A DNA stretch of 64,000 bases. Origin: Streptomyces sp. NBC_00670 (GTDB lineage Bacteria > Actinomycetota > Actinomycetes > Streptomycetales > Streptomycetaceae). Position numbers and translations under genes: made by a program. Of this stretch, positions 32,332-40,975 are shown piece after piece (position 1 is the stretch's first letter; each line of letters starts with the position of its first letter). Location: contig NZ_CP109017.1 of assembly GCF_036226765.1 (NCBI RefSeq), positions 2,805,501 through 2,869,500 of the forward strand. Reading direction: 5' to 3'. A model generated the notes under the pieces. It had not been told where the DNA came from and did no database searches. It worked only from the letters and a program-made list of their open reading frames with translations.

Positions 32332-34013
32332 CAGAGGGTGTTCTCCGGGGACTGGGCGGACGTGGCGGCGGACGGGCCGCCGGCCGCGACGGGGGTCTGG
32401 GCGGCGGGCCCGTCGGCCGCGTTGTTGGTGGTGGTGCCGCCGGCGTCACCGGTCCCGCCGGACGGGGAGGGGTCCGGGGAGGCGGGGGGCGAGGCGTCCG
32501 GGGACGACGAGGCGGGCGGGTCCACGACGGTGCCCGCGTCGCCGCCGGTGCCCGGGTCGGTCTTGGTGCCGCCGGACGACTTCTTCGTCGTGGACGCCGA
32601 CGGCTTGGGCTTCTTGCTGGTGGAGGCGCCCGGCTTCTTGCTGCTGCCGGCGGAGGCCCCGGGTGCGGCGGAACTGCCGGCGGACGGGGTGACGCCGGCG
32701 CTCGGGTCGCCGGGGTCGGCGCTGACGCCGGGGAGGACGCCGCCGGTGGCCGCGGACGGGTCGGCGGAGTCCGTGGGCGCGGTCGAGTCCTCGACCTTGC
32801 TCGCCGGGGCGCCGTCGTCCGCGCCGGGGATCGGCACCGGGACCCAGGGCGCGGCGGAGTTGCCGGACAGCAGGGTGGCGACGATCACGAGGGCGTAGAG
32901 GCCGCAGGCGATGCCGACGGCGATGCCGATGCGGCGGAAGCGGCGACTGCGGCGGCCGGACTCGTCGACGAAGACGGGGCCGTCGGAGTCCTTGTTGTCG
33001 GCGGGTCCCGCCGGCCCGGCGGCGGTGCCGGGTCCGCCCGCGCTGTTGCCGTCCAGCCGGCGGCCGATGCCGTCGAGCTGCACGGTGACCTCGTGCGGAT
33101 CGTGGTTGCGCCCGGGTTCGCCGGTGCGTTCCCAGGTGGGGCGGGGGCCGGGGCCGGCGGGGGTGCCCGGGGTGCCGGGGACCGGGCCGGGGAGGACGGC
33201 GGTCCCCGGCTCGGCGACCTTCGGCTCGGTGGTCCCCGGCTTGGCGACCCCAAACGTGTTCATGCCAGACGTCGCACGTGTCACTGGTGCGGAGGCGAAG
33301 ATCTCGGCGTTTTCGGGCACGGGACGGGACCCGGCCTCGGGGAACGCGGAGGACGCGGAGGACGCGGAGGACGCGGAGGACGCGCCGGGTCCACCGGATC
33401 CACCGGGTCCACCGGATCCACCGGATCCACCGGGTCCGACCGACCCGGACCGCGCCGAGGGCCGCGCCGTGTCGAACGGCGCGAGCAGATCCGCACCGGC
33501 GGACGCGGCCCCCTGCGGGGAGCCCGGCACGGACCCGGGCGCGGTGTCCGACGCGGCGGCGGCTCCCTTGTCGAACCGGGGGCGGCCGAGGACCCCGTCC
33601 CGGCCGGCCCGCCCACGGACCGCACCGGCACCGCCGCGAACGCCGGCACCGGTCTGCGCACCCCCGCCGGCCGACGCACCGGTTCCCTTGTCGAACCACG
33701 ACCCCGCCGCGGGGCCGGACGCCGCACCGGCGGGCTCGCCCGACGCCCCCGACGGCCCCGGCCGCCTCGGCAGCCCCGCCCCCGGGCCGCCCTCCGGCCG
33801 GGCGGCCGGCCACGTGGCCGTACGACCGCCCGCTTCCGGCCAGACGACCGGGCCCCGATCGCCGGAGGCGTCACCGGCCTCGCCGGTCCCGCCCGGTTCC
33901 CGTCCGGCGGACCGCTCGGCCGGTCCGTTCGGTTCCCCGGACGTCCCGCCCTGTTCGGTACGGGTTTCCCGCTCGATCGGTTGGGCGTTATTCCGCCAGT
34001 TCTCCACGCGCAC
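32331..34013 (-). CDS. matA: Disordered single-pass membrane protein (MatA position)
   Basis: A 560-residue protein, first of the operon. Residues 1-365 are Gly/Pro/Ala/Ser-rich with tandem elements (GSGGSGGPGGSGGPG, SASSASSASS; 9-bp DNA repeats at about 33350-33435). One membrane helix, RIGIAVGIACGLYALVIVATLL, follows a basic RRSRRFRR stop-transfer. The outer 160 residues are Ser/Thr/Pro/Lys-rich. No enzyme motif is visible. The matA name rests on gene order only; it may anchor or organise the polysaccharide synthase. Confidence 0.65.
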   Translation of the reverse strand: MRVENWRNNAQPIERETRTEQGGTSGEPNGPAERSAGREPGGTGEAGDASGDRGPVVWPEAGGRTATWPAARPEGGPGAGLPRRPGPSGASGEPAGAASGPAAGSWFDKGTGASAGGGAQTGAGVRGGAGAVRGRAGRDGVLGRPRFDKGAAAASDTAPGSVPGSPQGAASAGADLLAPFDTARPSARSGSVGPGGSGGSGGPGGSGGPGASSASSASSASSAFPEAGSRPVPENAEIFASAPVTRATSGMNTFGVAKPGTTEPKVAEPGTAVLPGPVPGTPGTPAGPGPRPTWERTGEPGRNHDPHEVTVQLDGIGRRLDGNSAGGPGTAAGPAGPADNKDSDGPVFVDESGRRSRRFRRIGIAVGIACGLYALVIVATLLSGNSAAPWVPVPIPGADDGAPASKVEDSTAPTDSADPSAATGGVLPGVSADPGDPSAGVTPSAGSSAAPGASAGSSKKPGASTSKKPKPSASTTKKSSGGTKTDPGTGGDAGTVVDPPASSSPDASPPASPDPSPSGGTGDAGGTTTNNAADGPAAQTPVAAGGPSAATSAQSPENTL

Positions 34014-34173
34014 GTACTTCCCCCCAGGGGCATCACACTTGCAGGCGGGCGTACGTGTCCGGGCCTACGTACTGTCGTCGGACCGGGCCCCCACCCGGTC
34101 CGAGCGCCCCCTTTATCACATTGCGCCCGGGGCACTGAATGTAGCGCATGTGCCTATGTAGTGGAGATCCATC

Positions 34174-35232
34174 TCAAAGAGAGGTCACCATGACGAGTGC
34201 ATCGGTGTCCGGAATCCATCCCCCCTCCGGCCGCTGAAGCCACTTCTCCTCGTTCGCCAGTTCGGTAGCAGAACGCCTGAGTGCCTCCAAACCGGGATGG
34301 AACAGATCTTTTCGCCACACGAGTGACACGGGAGACAGGGGAACGGGGTCAACCAGAGGTCGTATGACCGTATGAGGCATGGCCGGAAAGTCCTCTACGG
34401 CGAGGATGGGGTTCCGGGTCTTCGCCATGATCCGCTGAAACTCCTCGGCGCCGACGGCGAGGGGCGCGGGGGGCGCGAGTTCGATTCCGCGTCCCTCGAA
34501 CAGGCGACGCGCGAGGTCGGTCCACTCCAGCGTGCGCGGATTGCCCGCGCCCGCGTACACGGTCTCGCCCGCAAGCGCGCGCAGCGGCACCTCCGTGAGC
34601 TCCGCGAGCGGGTGGGCCTCGGGGAGGATCACCGCCATCCGCTCGTAGCGGACCGGCTGGTGGTGCAGCCGGTCGCGGACGGCGGGGTCGAGCCCGGCGA
34701 ACCGGCCGAAGGAGGCGTCGACGCGGCCGGCCAGGATCTCGGCGGCGGCCCAGGTCAGCCCGGACTCGAAGCGGGCCATCAGCTCCAGCTCCGGAACGAG
34801 CCCCCGCGCCCGCTCCAGGACCCTCAGCCCGAACAGCCCCGGGCTGTTGACGTCCACCAGCAGCGGCCGCTCGGGCTCGCCCCGCCCGAACGCCGCGAGC
34901 AGCGCGCGCTGGGCGTCCAGCACCCGGCGGGCGTACGGCAGCAGCCGGGTGCCGTCGGCGGTCAGGGAGACCTGCCGGGTGGTGCGGACGAACAGCTCGA
35001 CGCCCAGCTCGCGCTCCAGCCGCCGGATGTCCCGGCTGAGCGCCTGCTGGGCGACGTACAGCCGGGCGGCGGCCCGCGTGAAGTGCAGCTCCTCGGCGAC
35101 GGCGACGAAGGCGCGGAGGAGGCGGGGGTCGAGGGTGGGGGCGTAGGAGCCGGACGGGTCGGGGGTACGGGAGGGGCCGGACGGGTCGGGGGTACGGGAG
35201 GGGCCGGCGGAACCGGGCGGCGTGGCTGGCAT
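34174..35232 (-). CDS. LysR-family transcriptional regulator
   Basis: A 352-residue regulator. The winged HTH is [48 protein letters not shown] (about residues 38-85), followed by a periplasmic-binding-like effector domain. The first 30 residues are unusual: a 27-bp DNA repeat (35151-35210) encodes SRTPDPSGP twice. It is divergent from an MFS exporter gene and probably controls it. An internal start nearer [10 protein letters not shown] cannot be excluded. Confidence 0.88.
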   Translation of the reverse strand: MPATPPGSAGPSRTPDPSGPSRTPDPSGSYAPTLDPRLLRAFVAVAEELHFTRAAARLYVAQQALSRDIRRLERELGVELFVRTTRQVSLTADGTRLLPYARRVLDAQRALLAAFGRGEPERPLLVDVNSPGLFGLRVLERARGLVPELELMARFESGLTWAAAEILAGRVDASFGRFAGLDPAVRDRLHHQPVRYERMAVILPEAHPLAELTEVPLRALAGETVYAGAGNPRTLEWTDLARRLFEGRGIELAPPAPLAVGAEEFQRIMAKTRNPILAVEDFPAMPHTVIRPLVDPVPLSPVSLVWRKDLFHPGLEALRRSATELANEEKWLQRPEGGWIPDTDALVMVTSL

Positions 35233-35315
35233 CGGGCGAACCTACAACGGGGATGCGTCAATGGCGTCGTGTCAGGTGTTGGACCGCAGGTCAGAGCGAC
35301 CGCGACGGTATACGC

Positions 35316-36617
35316 ATGCCGACGCCGAACCCGGAAGCACTGGACACGCCACCCACCCGAACGGAACCCGCGACAGCACCCCGCACAGCAACGCCCCCCA
35401 CCCTCCTCTCCCCCTACCGCGCGCTCTTCTCCCGCCCCGGCACCCGTGCCTTCACCCTCGGCAACCTCATGGCCCGGCTGCCCTCCGGGATGTTCGGCGT
35501 CAGCGCGGTGATCATGATCGCCGGGGCCAGGGGGTCGTACGCCCTGGCCGGCGCCGTCACCGCCACGGGGCTCGCGGCGACCGCGGTGGCCGGACCCTGG
35601 ACCGCGCGGCTCGTGGACCGGTACGGCCAGGCCCGGGTCGCCGTGCCCGCCGCGCTGACCGCCGCGCTCGGCAGCCTCGCCCTGCTGCTCTGCGTCCACT
35701 TCGACGCGCCCGACTGGACCCTGTTCGCCTCCTACGCCGCCACCGCCACCACGCCCAACACCGGCGGCATGTCCCGCGCCCGCTGGCAGCACCTGTTCCG
35801 CGACGACCCCGCCGCCGTGCACACCGCGAACTCCTTCGAACAGGCCGCGGACGAGCTGTGCTTCATGCTCGGCCCGGTCCTCGCGGCCTTCCTGTGCGGC
35901 GCGCTGTTCCCGGAGGCGGGCACGCTCCTCGCGGCCGTTCTGCTGGCCACGGGCGTCCTGGTCTTCACCGCCCAGCGCGCGACGGAACCGCCGCCCACCC
36001 GGGCGGAGGCCCGCGGCCGCTCGCCCCTGCGCAGCCCCGGGATGCCGGCGCTGCTGCTCACCCTGGTCGCGACGGGCGCGGTGTTCGGGGCGATGGAGGT
36101 CGTCACGATCGCGTACGCCGACGCGCGGGGCCACCGTTCGGCGGCCGGGGTGATCCTCGCGCTCCAGGCGGCCGGGTCGTGCGCGGCGGGGCTGGCGTAC
36201 GGGGCGCTGCGCGCGGGCGGGAAGGGCGCGGCGGAGCGCCGGCTGCCGTGGTGCCTGCTGGCGATGACCGGCCTGATGACCCTGCCGGGCCTGTCCGCCT
36301 GGACGACCGGCTCCCTCGTCCTGCTGGCCCTCGCGCTCCTCTTCGCGGGGACGGGCACGGCCCCCACGATGGTGACGGCGATGACCCTAGTCCAGCGCCG
36401 CTCCCCCGAGGGCCGCCTGAACGAGGGCATGAGCCTCGCGGTGACGGCCCTGCTGACCGGCATAGCCACCGGCTCCGCGACGGGCGGCTCGGTGGTGGAG
36501 CACTTCTCACCACGGACGGGTTACGCGGTACCGGCGATGGCGGCGGCCCTGGCTCTGCTGCTCGGCCTCCTCGCCGGGGGCGGCCGCGGGAACCGACGCG
36601 ACGGCCACCAACGCTGA
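35316..36617 (+). CDS. MFS transporter
   Basis: A 433-residue major facilitator. Motif A-like loop is ARLVDRYGQARVAV after GLAATAVAGPWTARL, and helices continue to LALLLGLLAGGG. The ATG at 35316 follows 82 bp of divergent promoter region shared with the LysR gene. It is likely an efflux pump under LysR control; the substrate is not identifiable. Confidence 0.85.
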   Translation: MPTPNPEALDTPPTRTEPATAPRTATPPTLLSPYRALFSRPGTRAFTLGNLMARLPSGMFGVSAVIMIAGARGSYALAGAVTATGLAATAVAGPWTARLVDRYGQARVAVPAALTAALGSLALLLCVHFDAPDWTLFASYAATATTPNTGGMSRARWQHLFRDDPAAVHTANSFEQAADELCFMLGPVLAAFLCGALFPEAGTLLAAVLLATGVLVFTAQRATEPPPTRAEARGRSPLRSPGMPALLLTLVATGAVFGAMEVVTIAYADARGHRSAAGVILALQAAGSCAAGLAYGALRAGGKGAAERRLPWCLLAMTGLMTLPGLSAWTTGSLVLLALALLFAGTGTAPTMVTAMTLVQRRSPEGRLNEGMSLAVTALLTGIATGSATGGSVVEHFSPRTGYAVPAMAAALALLLGLLAGGGRGNRRDGHQR

Positions 36618-36632
36618 GACGCTACGGGAGTC

Positions 36633-37583
36633 CTACGTGCGCGCACTCCCCCGTACCCGCCCCACCAGTTCCTCCGCCGCCCCCGCCCACTCCGGGTGGC
36701 GGAACTCGAACCCCGCCCCCGTCAGCCGGCCCGGCACCACCCGGCGGCTCTTCAGCAGCAGTTCCGTGTCCGAGCGCAGCGCGAACGCGCCGAGCTCCGC
36801 CATCCACCTGGTCGCCGGGAGCCCCACCGGCATCCCCCACGCCGAGCGCAACGCACGCATGAACGCGCGCTGCGGCAGCGGGCGCGGGGCCGCCAGGTTC
36901 ACCGGGCCGGTGATGTCCTCCCGGTCGATCAGGAACTCCACCGCGCGCACGAAGTCGGCGTCGTGGATCCACGAGACGTACTGCGCCCCGCCGGCCACCG
37001 GGCCGCCGAGGCCGAGCCGGACCATGCCCAGCAGGACGGCGAAGACGCCGCCGGGGTCCGGGCTCATCACCATGGCCGCGCGCAGGGCGACCCTGCGGGT
37101 GGCCGGCGTGTCCGCCTCCTCCTGGGCCCGCTCCCAGTTCTTCGCGATGTCGACGCTGTACGACCAGTAGTCCGGCACGCCCGCCTCGGCGCCGCCGATG
37201 ACGCCCGTGGCCTCGTCGTTCGGGGCGTCGAAGCGGTGGGCGTACACCGTGGCGGTGCTCATCTGCAGCCAGAGCCGGGGCGGCCGGGCGGCGTCCGCGA
37301 TCGCGGCGCCGACGACCCGGGCGGAGTCGACCCGGGAGTCCATCATGTCCCGCAGATTGGCCTCGGTGTAACGGCAACTGACGCTGCGTCCGGCCAGGTT
37401 GATCACGACGTCACTGCCGTCGACCGCCGCCGTCCACGGCCCCGGCGTCCGGCCGTCCCACGCGATCTCGCCGTCGACCCGGGGGTGCCGGGTGAGCACC
37501 ACGACCTCGTGTCCGGCGGCGCCGAACGCGCGCCGCAGGATTCCGCCGACCTGTCCGGTTCCGCCGGGAATCACGATCTTCAT
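36633..37583 (-). CDS. TIGR01777 family NAD-dependent epimerase-like protein
   Basis: A 316-residue SDR-like protein. The start MKIVIPGGTGQVGGILRRAFGAAGHEV is the Rossmann motif; INLAGRSVSCRYTEANLRDMMDSRVDSARVVG is diagnostic of the TIGR01777/YfcH group, and a DUF1731 C-terminal domain (LRSDTELLLKSRRVVPGRLTGAGFEFRHPEW) is complete. The function is unknown. It is divergent from the sugar ABC operon, and a LacI-type palindrome lies 45 bp upstream of its start. Confidence 0.92.
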   Translation of the reverse strand: MKIVIPGGTGQVGGILRRAFGAAGHEVVVLTRHPRVDGEIAWDGRTPGPWTAAVDGSDVVINLAGRSVSCRYTEANLRDMMDSRVDSARVVGAAIADAARPPRLWLQMSTATVYAHRFDAPNDEATGVIGGAEAGVPDYWSYSVDIAKNWERAQEEADTPATRRVALRAAMVMSPDPGGVFAVLLGMVRLGLGGPVAGGAQYVSWIHDADFVRAVEFLIDREDITGPVNLAAPRPLPQRAFMRALRSAWGMPVGLPATRWMAELGAFALRSDTELLLKSRRVVPGRLTGAGFEFRHPEWAGAAEELVGRVRGSART

Positions 37584-37627
37584 CGGCTGCCCCTCCTCCG
37601 CCTGGGACTCGGAGCGTAGCCGAAATG

Positions 37628-37641
37628 TTGAACGCGTTCAA
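37628..37641. promoter_or_regulatory. Perfect palindrome TTGAACGCGTTCAA
   Basis: A 14-bp perfect palindrome with the central CG typical of LacI-family operators. It lies just upstream of the epimerase gene and 72 bp before the pair of related sites serving the ABC operon. Confidence 0.6.
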
Positions 37642-37699
37642 AAAGCAGAGATCCACGCGCGACCCATTGACGCGCCCCCTCCCCCCGCCTACCGTCCCG

Positions 37700-37737
37700 T
37701 CGAAGCGCTTCGATGCCCACTGTCGAAGCGGTTCGAC
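37700..37737. promoter_or_regulatory. Paired LacI-type operators of the sugar operon
   Basis: TCGAAGCGCTTCGA (37700-37713, perfect) and TCGAAGCGGTTCGA (37723-37736) match 13 of 14 positions and start 23 bp apart, about 90-125 bp before the binding-protein gene. The LacI gene at the end of the operon is the obvious candidate regulator. Confidence 0.75.
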
Positions 37738-37825
37738 GGCGCGTCCCACCACGCGTCCCACCCCACGCACCCCCCCCACTCCGACTCCCCCAGGAACCCA
37801 GGACCCAGGACCCAGGAGGCACGGG

Positions 37826-39124
37826 ATGTTGACGGCACGAAGGCGTCTGGTCGCAACCGCGGCCGCGTTGCTCAGCGGAGCCCTGCTGCTCACCGCCTGC
37901 GGCGGCGACTCGGACGGCGGTTCCGGGGACGGCAAGACGCTCAAGCTCTGGCACTACGAGACCGCGGACAGCGCCATGGGCATCGCCTGGAACGAGGCGA
38001 TCAAGGAGTTCAAGGCGAAACACCCGGGCGTGAAGGTCGAGTTCGAGGAGAAGGGCTTCGAACAGATCCAGAAGACCGCCCCCATGGTCCTCAACTCCAA
38101 CGACGCCCCCGACGTCATGGAGTACAACAAGGGCAACGCCACCGCCGGACTGCTCTCCAAGCAGGGCCTGCTCACCGACCTCACCTCCGAGGTCACCAAA
38201 CACGGCTGGGACAAGAAGCTGAGCGCCGGCGTCGCCACCACCGCCCGCTACGACGCGAGCGGCGTCATGGGCTCCGGCAACTGGTACGGCGTCCCCAACT
38301 ACGCCGAGTACGCGATGGTCTACTTCAACAAGGACCTGTTCAAGAAGTACGGCGTCACCGAGCCCAAGAGCTTCGACGACCTCACCGCCGCGCTGGACGC
38401 CTTCGTCGAGAAGGGCGTCACCCCGCTCGCCAACGGCGGCGCCGAGTACCCGGCTCAGCAGTACCTCTACCAGCTCGCCCTCTCCAAGGCCGACCGCTCC
38501 TGGGTCGACGACTACCAGCTCTACAAGGGCAAGGTCGACTTCCACGACGCCGCCTGGACGTACGCCGCCACCACCTTCGCCGACTGGGTGAAGAAGGGCT
38601 ACATCAGCGACAAGTCCAGCAGCACCAAGGCCGAGGACGCCGGACTCTCCTTCATCCAGGGCAAGTCGCCCATCTTCTTCAGCGGCAGCTGGTGGTACGG
38701 CCGCTTCGCGTCGGAGAACAAGTTCGACTGGGACACCGCCCTGTGGCCCGACTCCAAGCTGACCCTCGGCTCCAGCGGCAACCTGTGGGTGGTCCCCAAG
38801 GGCGCCAAGAACAAGGAACTGGCGTACGACTTCATCGACATCACCATGTCGAAGAAGATCCAGAACCTGCTGGGCAACAGCGGCGGCATCCCCGTCGCCG
38901 CGGACAGCGACGCGATCACCGAGCCCAGGGCCAAGGCCCTCATCGACGACTTCACCACCGTCTCCGGCCGTGACGGCCTCGCCTTCTACCCCGACTGGCC
39001 GGTCGCCGGCTTCTACGACGTCCTCGTCTCCGAGACGCAGAAGCTGATCACCGGCAGCGAGAAGCCCGACGCGTTCCTCGGCAATCTGCAGAGCGCGTAC
39101 GACAAGGGCGCGCCGAAGAAATGA
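37826..39124 (+). CDS. Sugar ABC transporter substrate-binding lipoprotein
   Basis: A 432-residue family 1 solute-binding protein. A lipoprotein signal peptide ends in the lipobox LLTAC with Cys25 as lipidation site. The mature protein starts GGDSDGGSGDGKTLKLWHYETADS, typical of oligosaccharide binders. AGGAGG is placed 8 nt before the ATG. With the GH31 alpha-xylosidase downstream, the ligand is probably a xylosylated oligosaccharide such as isoprimeverose or a xyloglucan fragment (inference). The stop overlaps the next start (ATGA). Confidence 0.93.
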   Translation: MLTARRRLVATAAALLSGALLLTACGGDSDGGSGDGKTLKLWHYETADSAMGIAWNEAIKEFKAKHPGVKVEFEEKGFEQIQKTAPMVLNSNDAPDVMEYNKGNATAGLLSKQGLLTDLTSEVTKHGWDKKLSAGVATTARYDASGVMGSGNWYGVPNYAEYAMVYFNKDLFKKYGVTEPKSFDDLTAALDAFVEKGVTPLANGGAEYPAQQYLYQLALSKADRSWVDDYQLYKGKVDFHDAAWTYAATTFADWVKKGYISDKSSSTKAEDAGLSFIQGKSPIFFSGSWWYGRFASENKFDWDTALWPDSKLTLGSSGNLWVVPKGAKNKELAYDFIDITMSKKIQNLLGNSGGIPVAADSDAITEPRAKALIDDFTTVSGRDGLAFYPDWPVAGFYDVLVSETQKLITGSEKPDAFLGNLQSAYDKGAPKK

Positions 39125-40095
39125 CGCTCACCGTCGACCGCGGCGGGCGCGCCCTCGGCAAGCGCGCCCCCGCCGGGCGCCCGCGCGGAAACCGCCGCCC
39201 CCGTAATCCGTACGCCCTCTTCCTCCTCCCCGGCGTGCTCGCCTTCGCCGTCGTCATCGTCGGACCGTTCCTGATGAACACCGGCGTGAGCTTCACCGAG
39301 TGGTCGGGCGTGGGCAGCCCGAAGTGGACCGGGCTCGCCAACTACCGCGAGCTGCTGGACGACGCCGAGTTCTGGGCGTCATTCCGGCACAGCCTGCTCA
39401 TGGTGATCGCGATGGCCGCCGTCCCGACGGTCGTCGGACTCGTGCTGGCCGCCGCGCTGTTCGACTTCGTCGGCAAGCACTTCGGCCCGAGGATCGCGGC
39501 CGTGCTGCGTGCCTGTTTCTACCTTCCGCAGGTGCTGCCGATCGCGGTCGCAGGCATCGTCTGGAGCTGGATCCTCGCCCCCGAGAACGGCTCACTCAAC
39601 GAGCTGCTGAAGGCCGTCGGGCTCGGCTCCTGGCAACAGGACTGGCTCGGCGACCCGGACATCGCGCTGTACAGCGTGATGGGCGTGATGGTGTGGGTGC
39701 AGATCGGCTTCCCGCTCGTCGTCTTCATGGCCGGACTCCAGCGCGTCGACCCGCAGCTCTACGAGGCGGCCGAGCTGGACGGCGCCGGCTGGTGGCGCCG
39801 CTTCTGGCACATCACGCTGCCGCAGATCCGCCCGGAGATCTACGTCGTGCTGACCTGGTGCACGATCGCCGCGCTCAAGGTGTTCGGCGCGGTGTACGTG
39901 CTCACCAAGGGCGGCCCGGGCGGCGCGACCGACGTGCCGTCGTACTTCTCCTTCACGACCTTCTTCGAGAAGACCCAGGTGGGCTACGGCGCGGCGATCT
40001 CCACCGTGCTCACCGTGATCATCCTGCTGCTGTCCCTGGTCGGGCTGAAACTCCAGACCCGTGCCGAGGACGCCGAGGAAGGGGGCGTCGTATGA
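39121..40095 (+). CDS. Sugar ABC transporter permease (MalF/UgpA type)
   Basis: A 324-residue inner-membrane permease with six or more helices. The EAA loop that docks the ATPase is YEAAELDGAGWWRRFWHITLPQIRP. No ATPase gene lies in the operon; Streptomyces sugar importers usually share the MsiK ATPase (general knowledge). Start and stop both overlap neighbours by 4 bp. Confidence 0.93.
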   Translation: MTLTVDRGGRALGKRAPAGRPRGNRRPRNPYALFLLPGVLAFAVVIVGPFLMNTGVSFTEWSGVGSPKWTGLANYRELLDDAEFWASFRHSLLMVIAMAAVPTVVGLVLAAALFDFVGKHFGPRIAAVLRACFYLPQVLPIAVAGIVWSWILAPENGSLNELLKAVGLGSWQQDWLGDPDIALYSVMGVMVWVQIGFPLVVFMAGLQRVDPQLYEAAELDGAGWWRRFWHITLPQIRPEIYVVLTWCTIAALKVFGAVYVLTKGGPGGATDVPSYFSFTTFFEKTQVGYGAAISTVLTVIILLLSLVGLKLQTRAEDAEEGGVV

Positions 40096-40964
40096 CCGCC
40101 GTCGACACCCGTGCGGGAACCCGGGTCCCGCGCCGTGCGTCCCGCTCCGTCGTCGCCCGCTACCCCGTCCTGGTGGCGCTGTGCATCGGCGCGCTCTTCA
40201 TGGTCGTGCCGTTCCTCATCGTCACCGTCAACGCGCTGAAGTCGCCCGCCGAGTACGCGCAGAACGGTCCGCTCAGCCTGCCGCACGGTTTCTACCTCGA
40301 CGGGCTGAAGGACTTCTGGGACCGCGTCGACTACGGCCAGAAGCTGTGGAACTCGGTCCTGATCAGCGGCTCGGTGGCCGTCCTGGCCGTCGTCCTCTCC
40401 ATCCTCAACGCGTACGCCATCGGAATCGGCCGGATCAAGGGCCGCACCTGGGTGCTGGCGTTCTTCGTGCTGGCCAACGTGCTGCCGCAGGAGGCGCTGG
40501 TCTACCCGGTGTACTACCTGAGCAAGCAGGCCGGTCTCTACGACACCCGGCTCAGCGTGATCATCGTCTTCACGGTGATCCAGGCCGCGTTCGGCACCTA
40601 TCTGCTCTCCTCCGTGCTCGGCACCTTCCCGCGCGAGATCATCGAGGCGGCCCGTATCGACGGGGCCAACGCCTGGCAGGTGCTGTGGCGGATCGTGGTG
40701 CCGGTGAGCCGGCCCACCCTCGGCGTGCTGCTGGTCTTCTTCTTCATCTGGACCTGGAACGAGTTCCTGCTCCCCCTGGTCATGCTGATCTCCAACGACA
40801 ACCAGACGGTGTCGGTGGCGCTCGGCGTCCTCCAGGGCCAGCACCTGATGGACGCGACGATGACCAACGCGGCCGCCCTCCTCGGCGTGCTCCCCGCCCT
40901 CGTCTTCTTCCTCGTCTTCCAACGCACCCTCACCCGCGGCATCGCCGTGGGTGCCGTCAAGTAA
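40092..40964 (+). CDS. Sugar ABC transporter permease (MalG/UgpE type)
   Basis: A 290-residue permease, partner of the preceding gene. The EAA motif is IIEAARIDGANAWQVLWRIVVPVSRPTLG, and the C-terminus ends TRGIAVGAVK, as is usual for MalG-type subunits. Coupled to the preceding gene through ATGA and followed by the hydrolase gene after 11 bp. Confidence 0.93.
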   Translation: MTAVDTRAGTRVPRRASRSVVARYPVLVALCIGALFMVVPFLIVTVNALKSPAEYAQNGPLSLPHGFYLDGLKDFWDRVDYGQKLWNSVLISGSVAVLAVVLSILNAYAIGIGRIKGRTWVLAFFVLANVLPQEALVYPVYYLSKQAGLYDTRLSVIIVFTVIQAAFGTYLLSSVLGTFPREIIEAARIDGANAWQVLWRIVVPVSRPTLGVLLVFFFIWTWNEFLLPLVMLISNDNQTVSVALGVLQGQHLMDATMTNAAALLGVLPALVFFLVFQRTLTRGIAVGAVK

Positions 40965-40975
40965 GGGGTCCCCGC

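Noticed and set aside
29704..32898. 1064-codon plus-strand frame over the mat-like operon
   Set aside because: It is antisense to the acyltransferase and deacetylase/glycosyltransferase, both with intact motifs.
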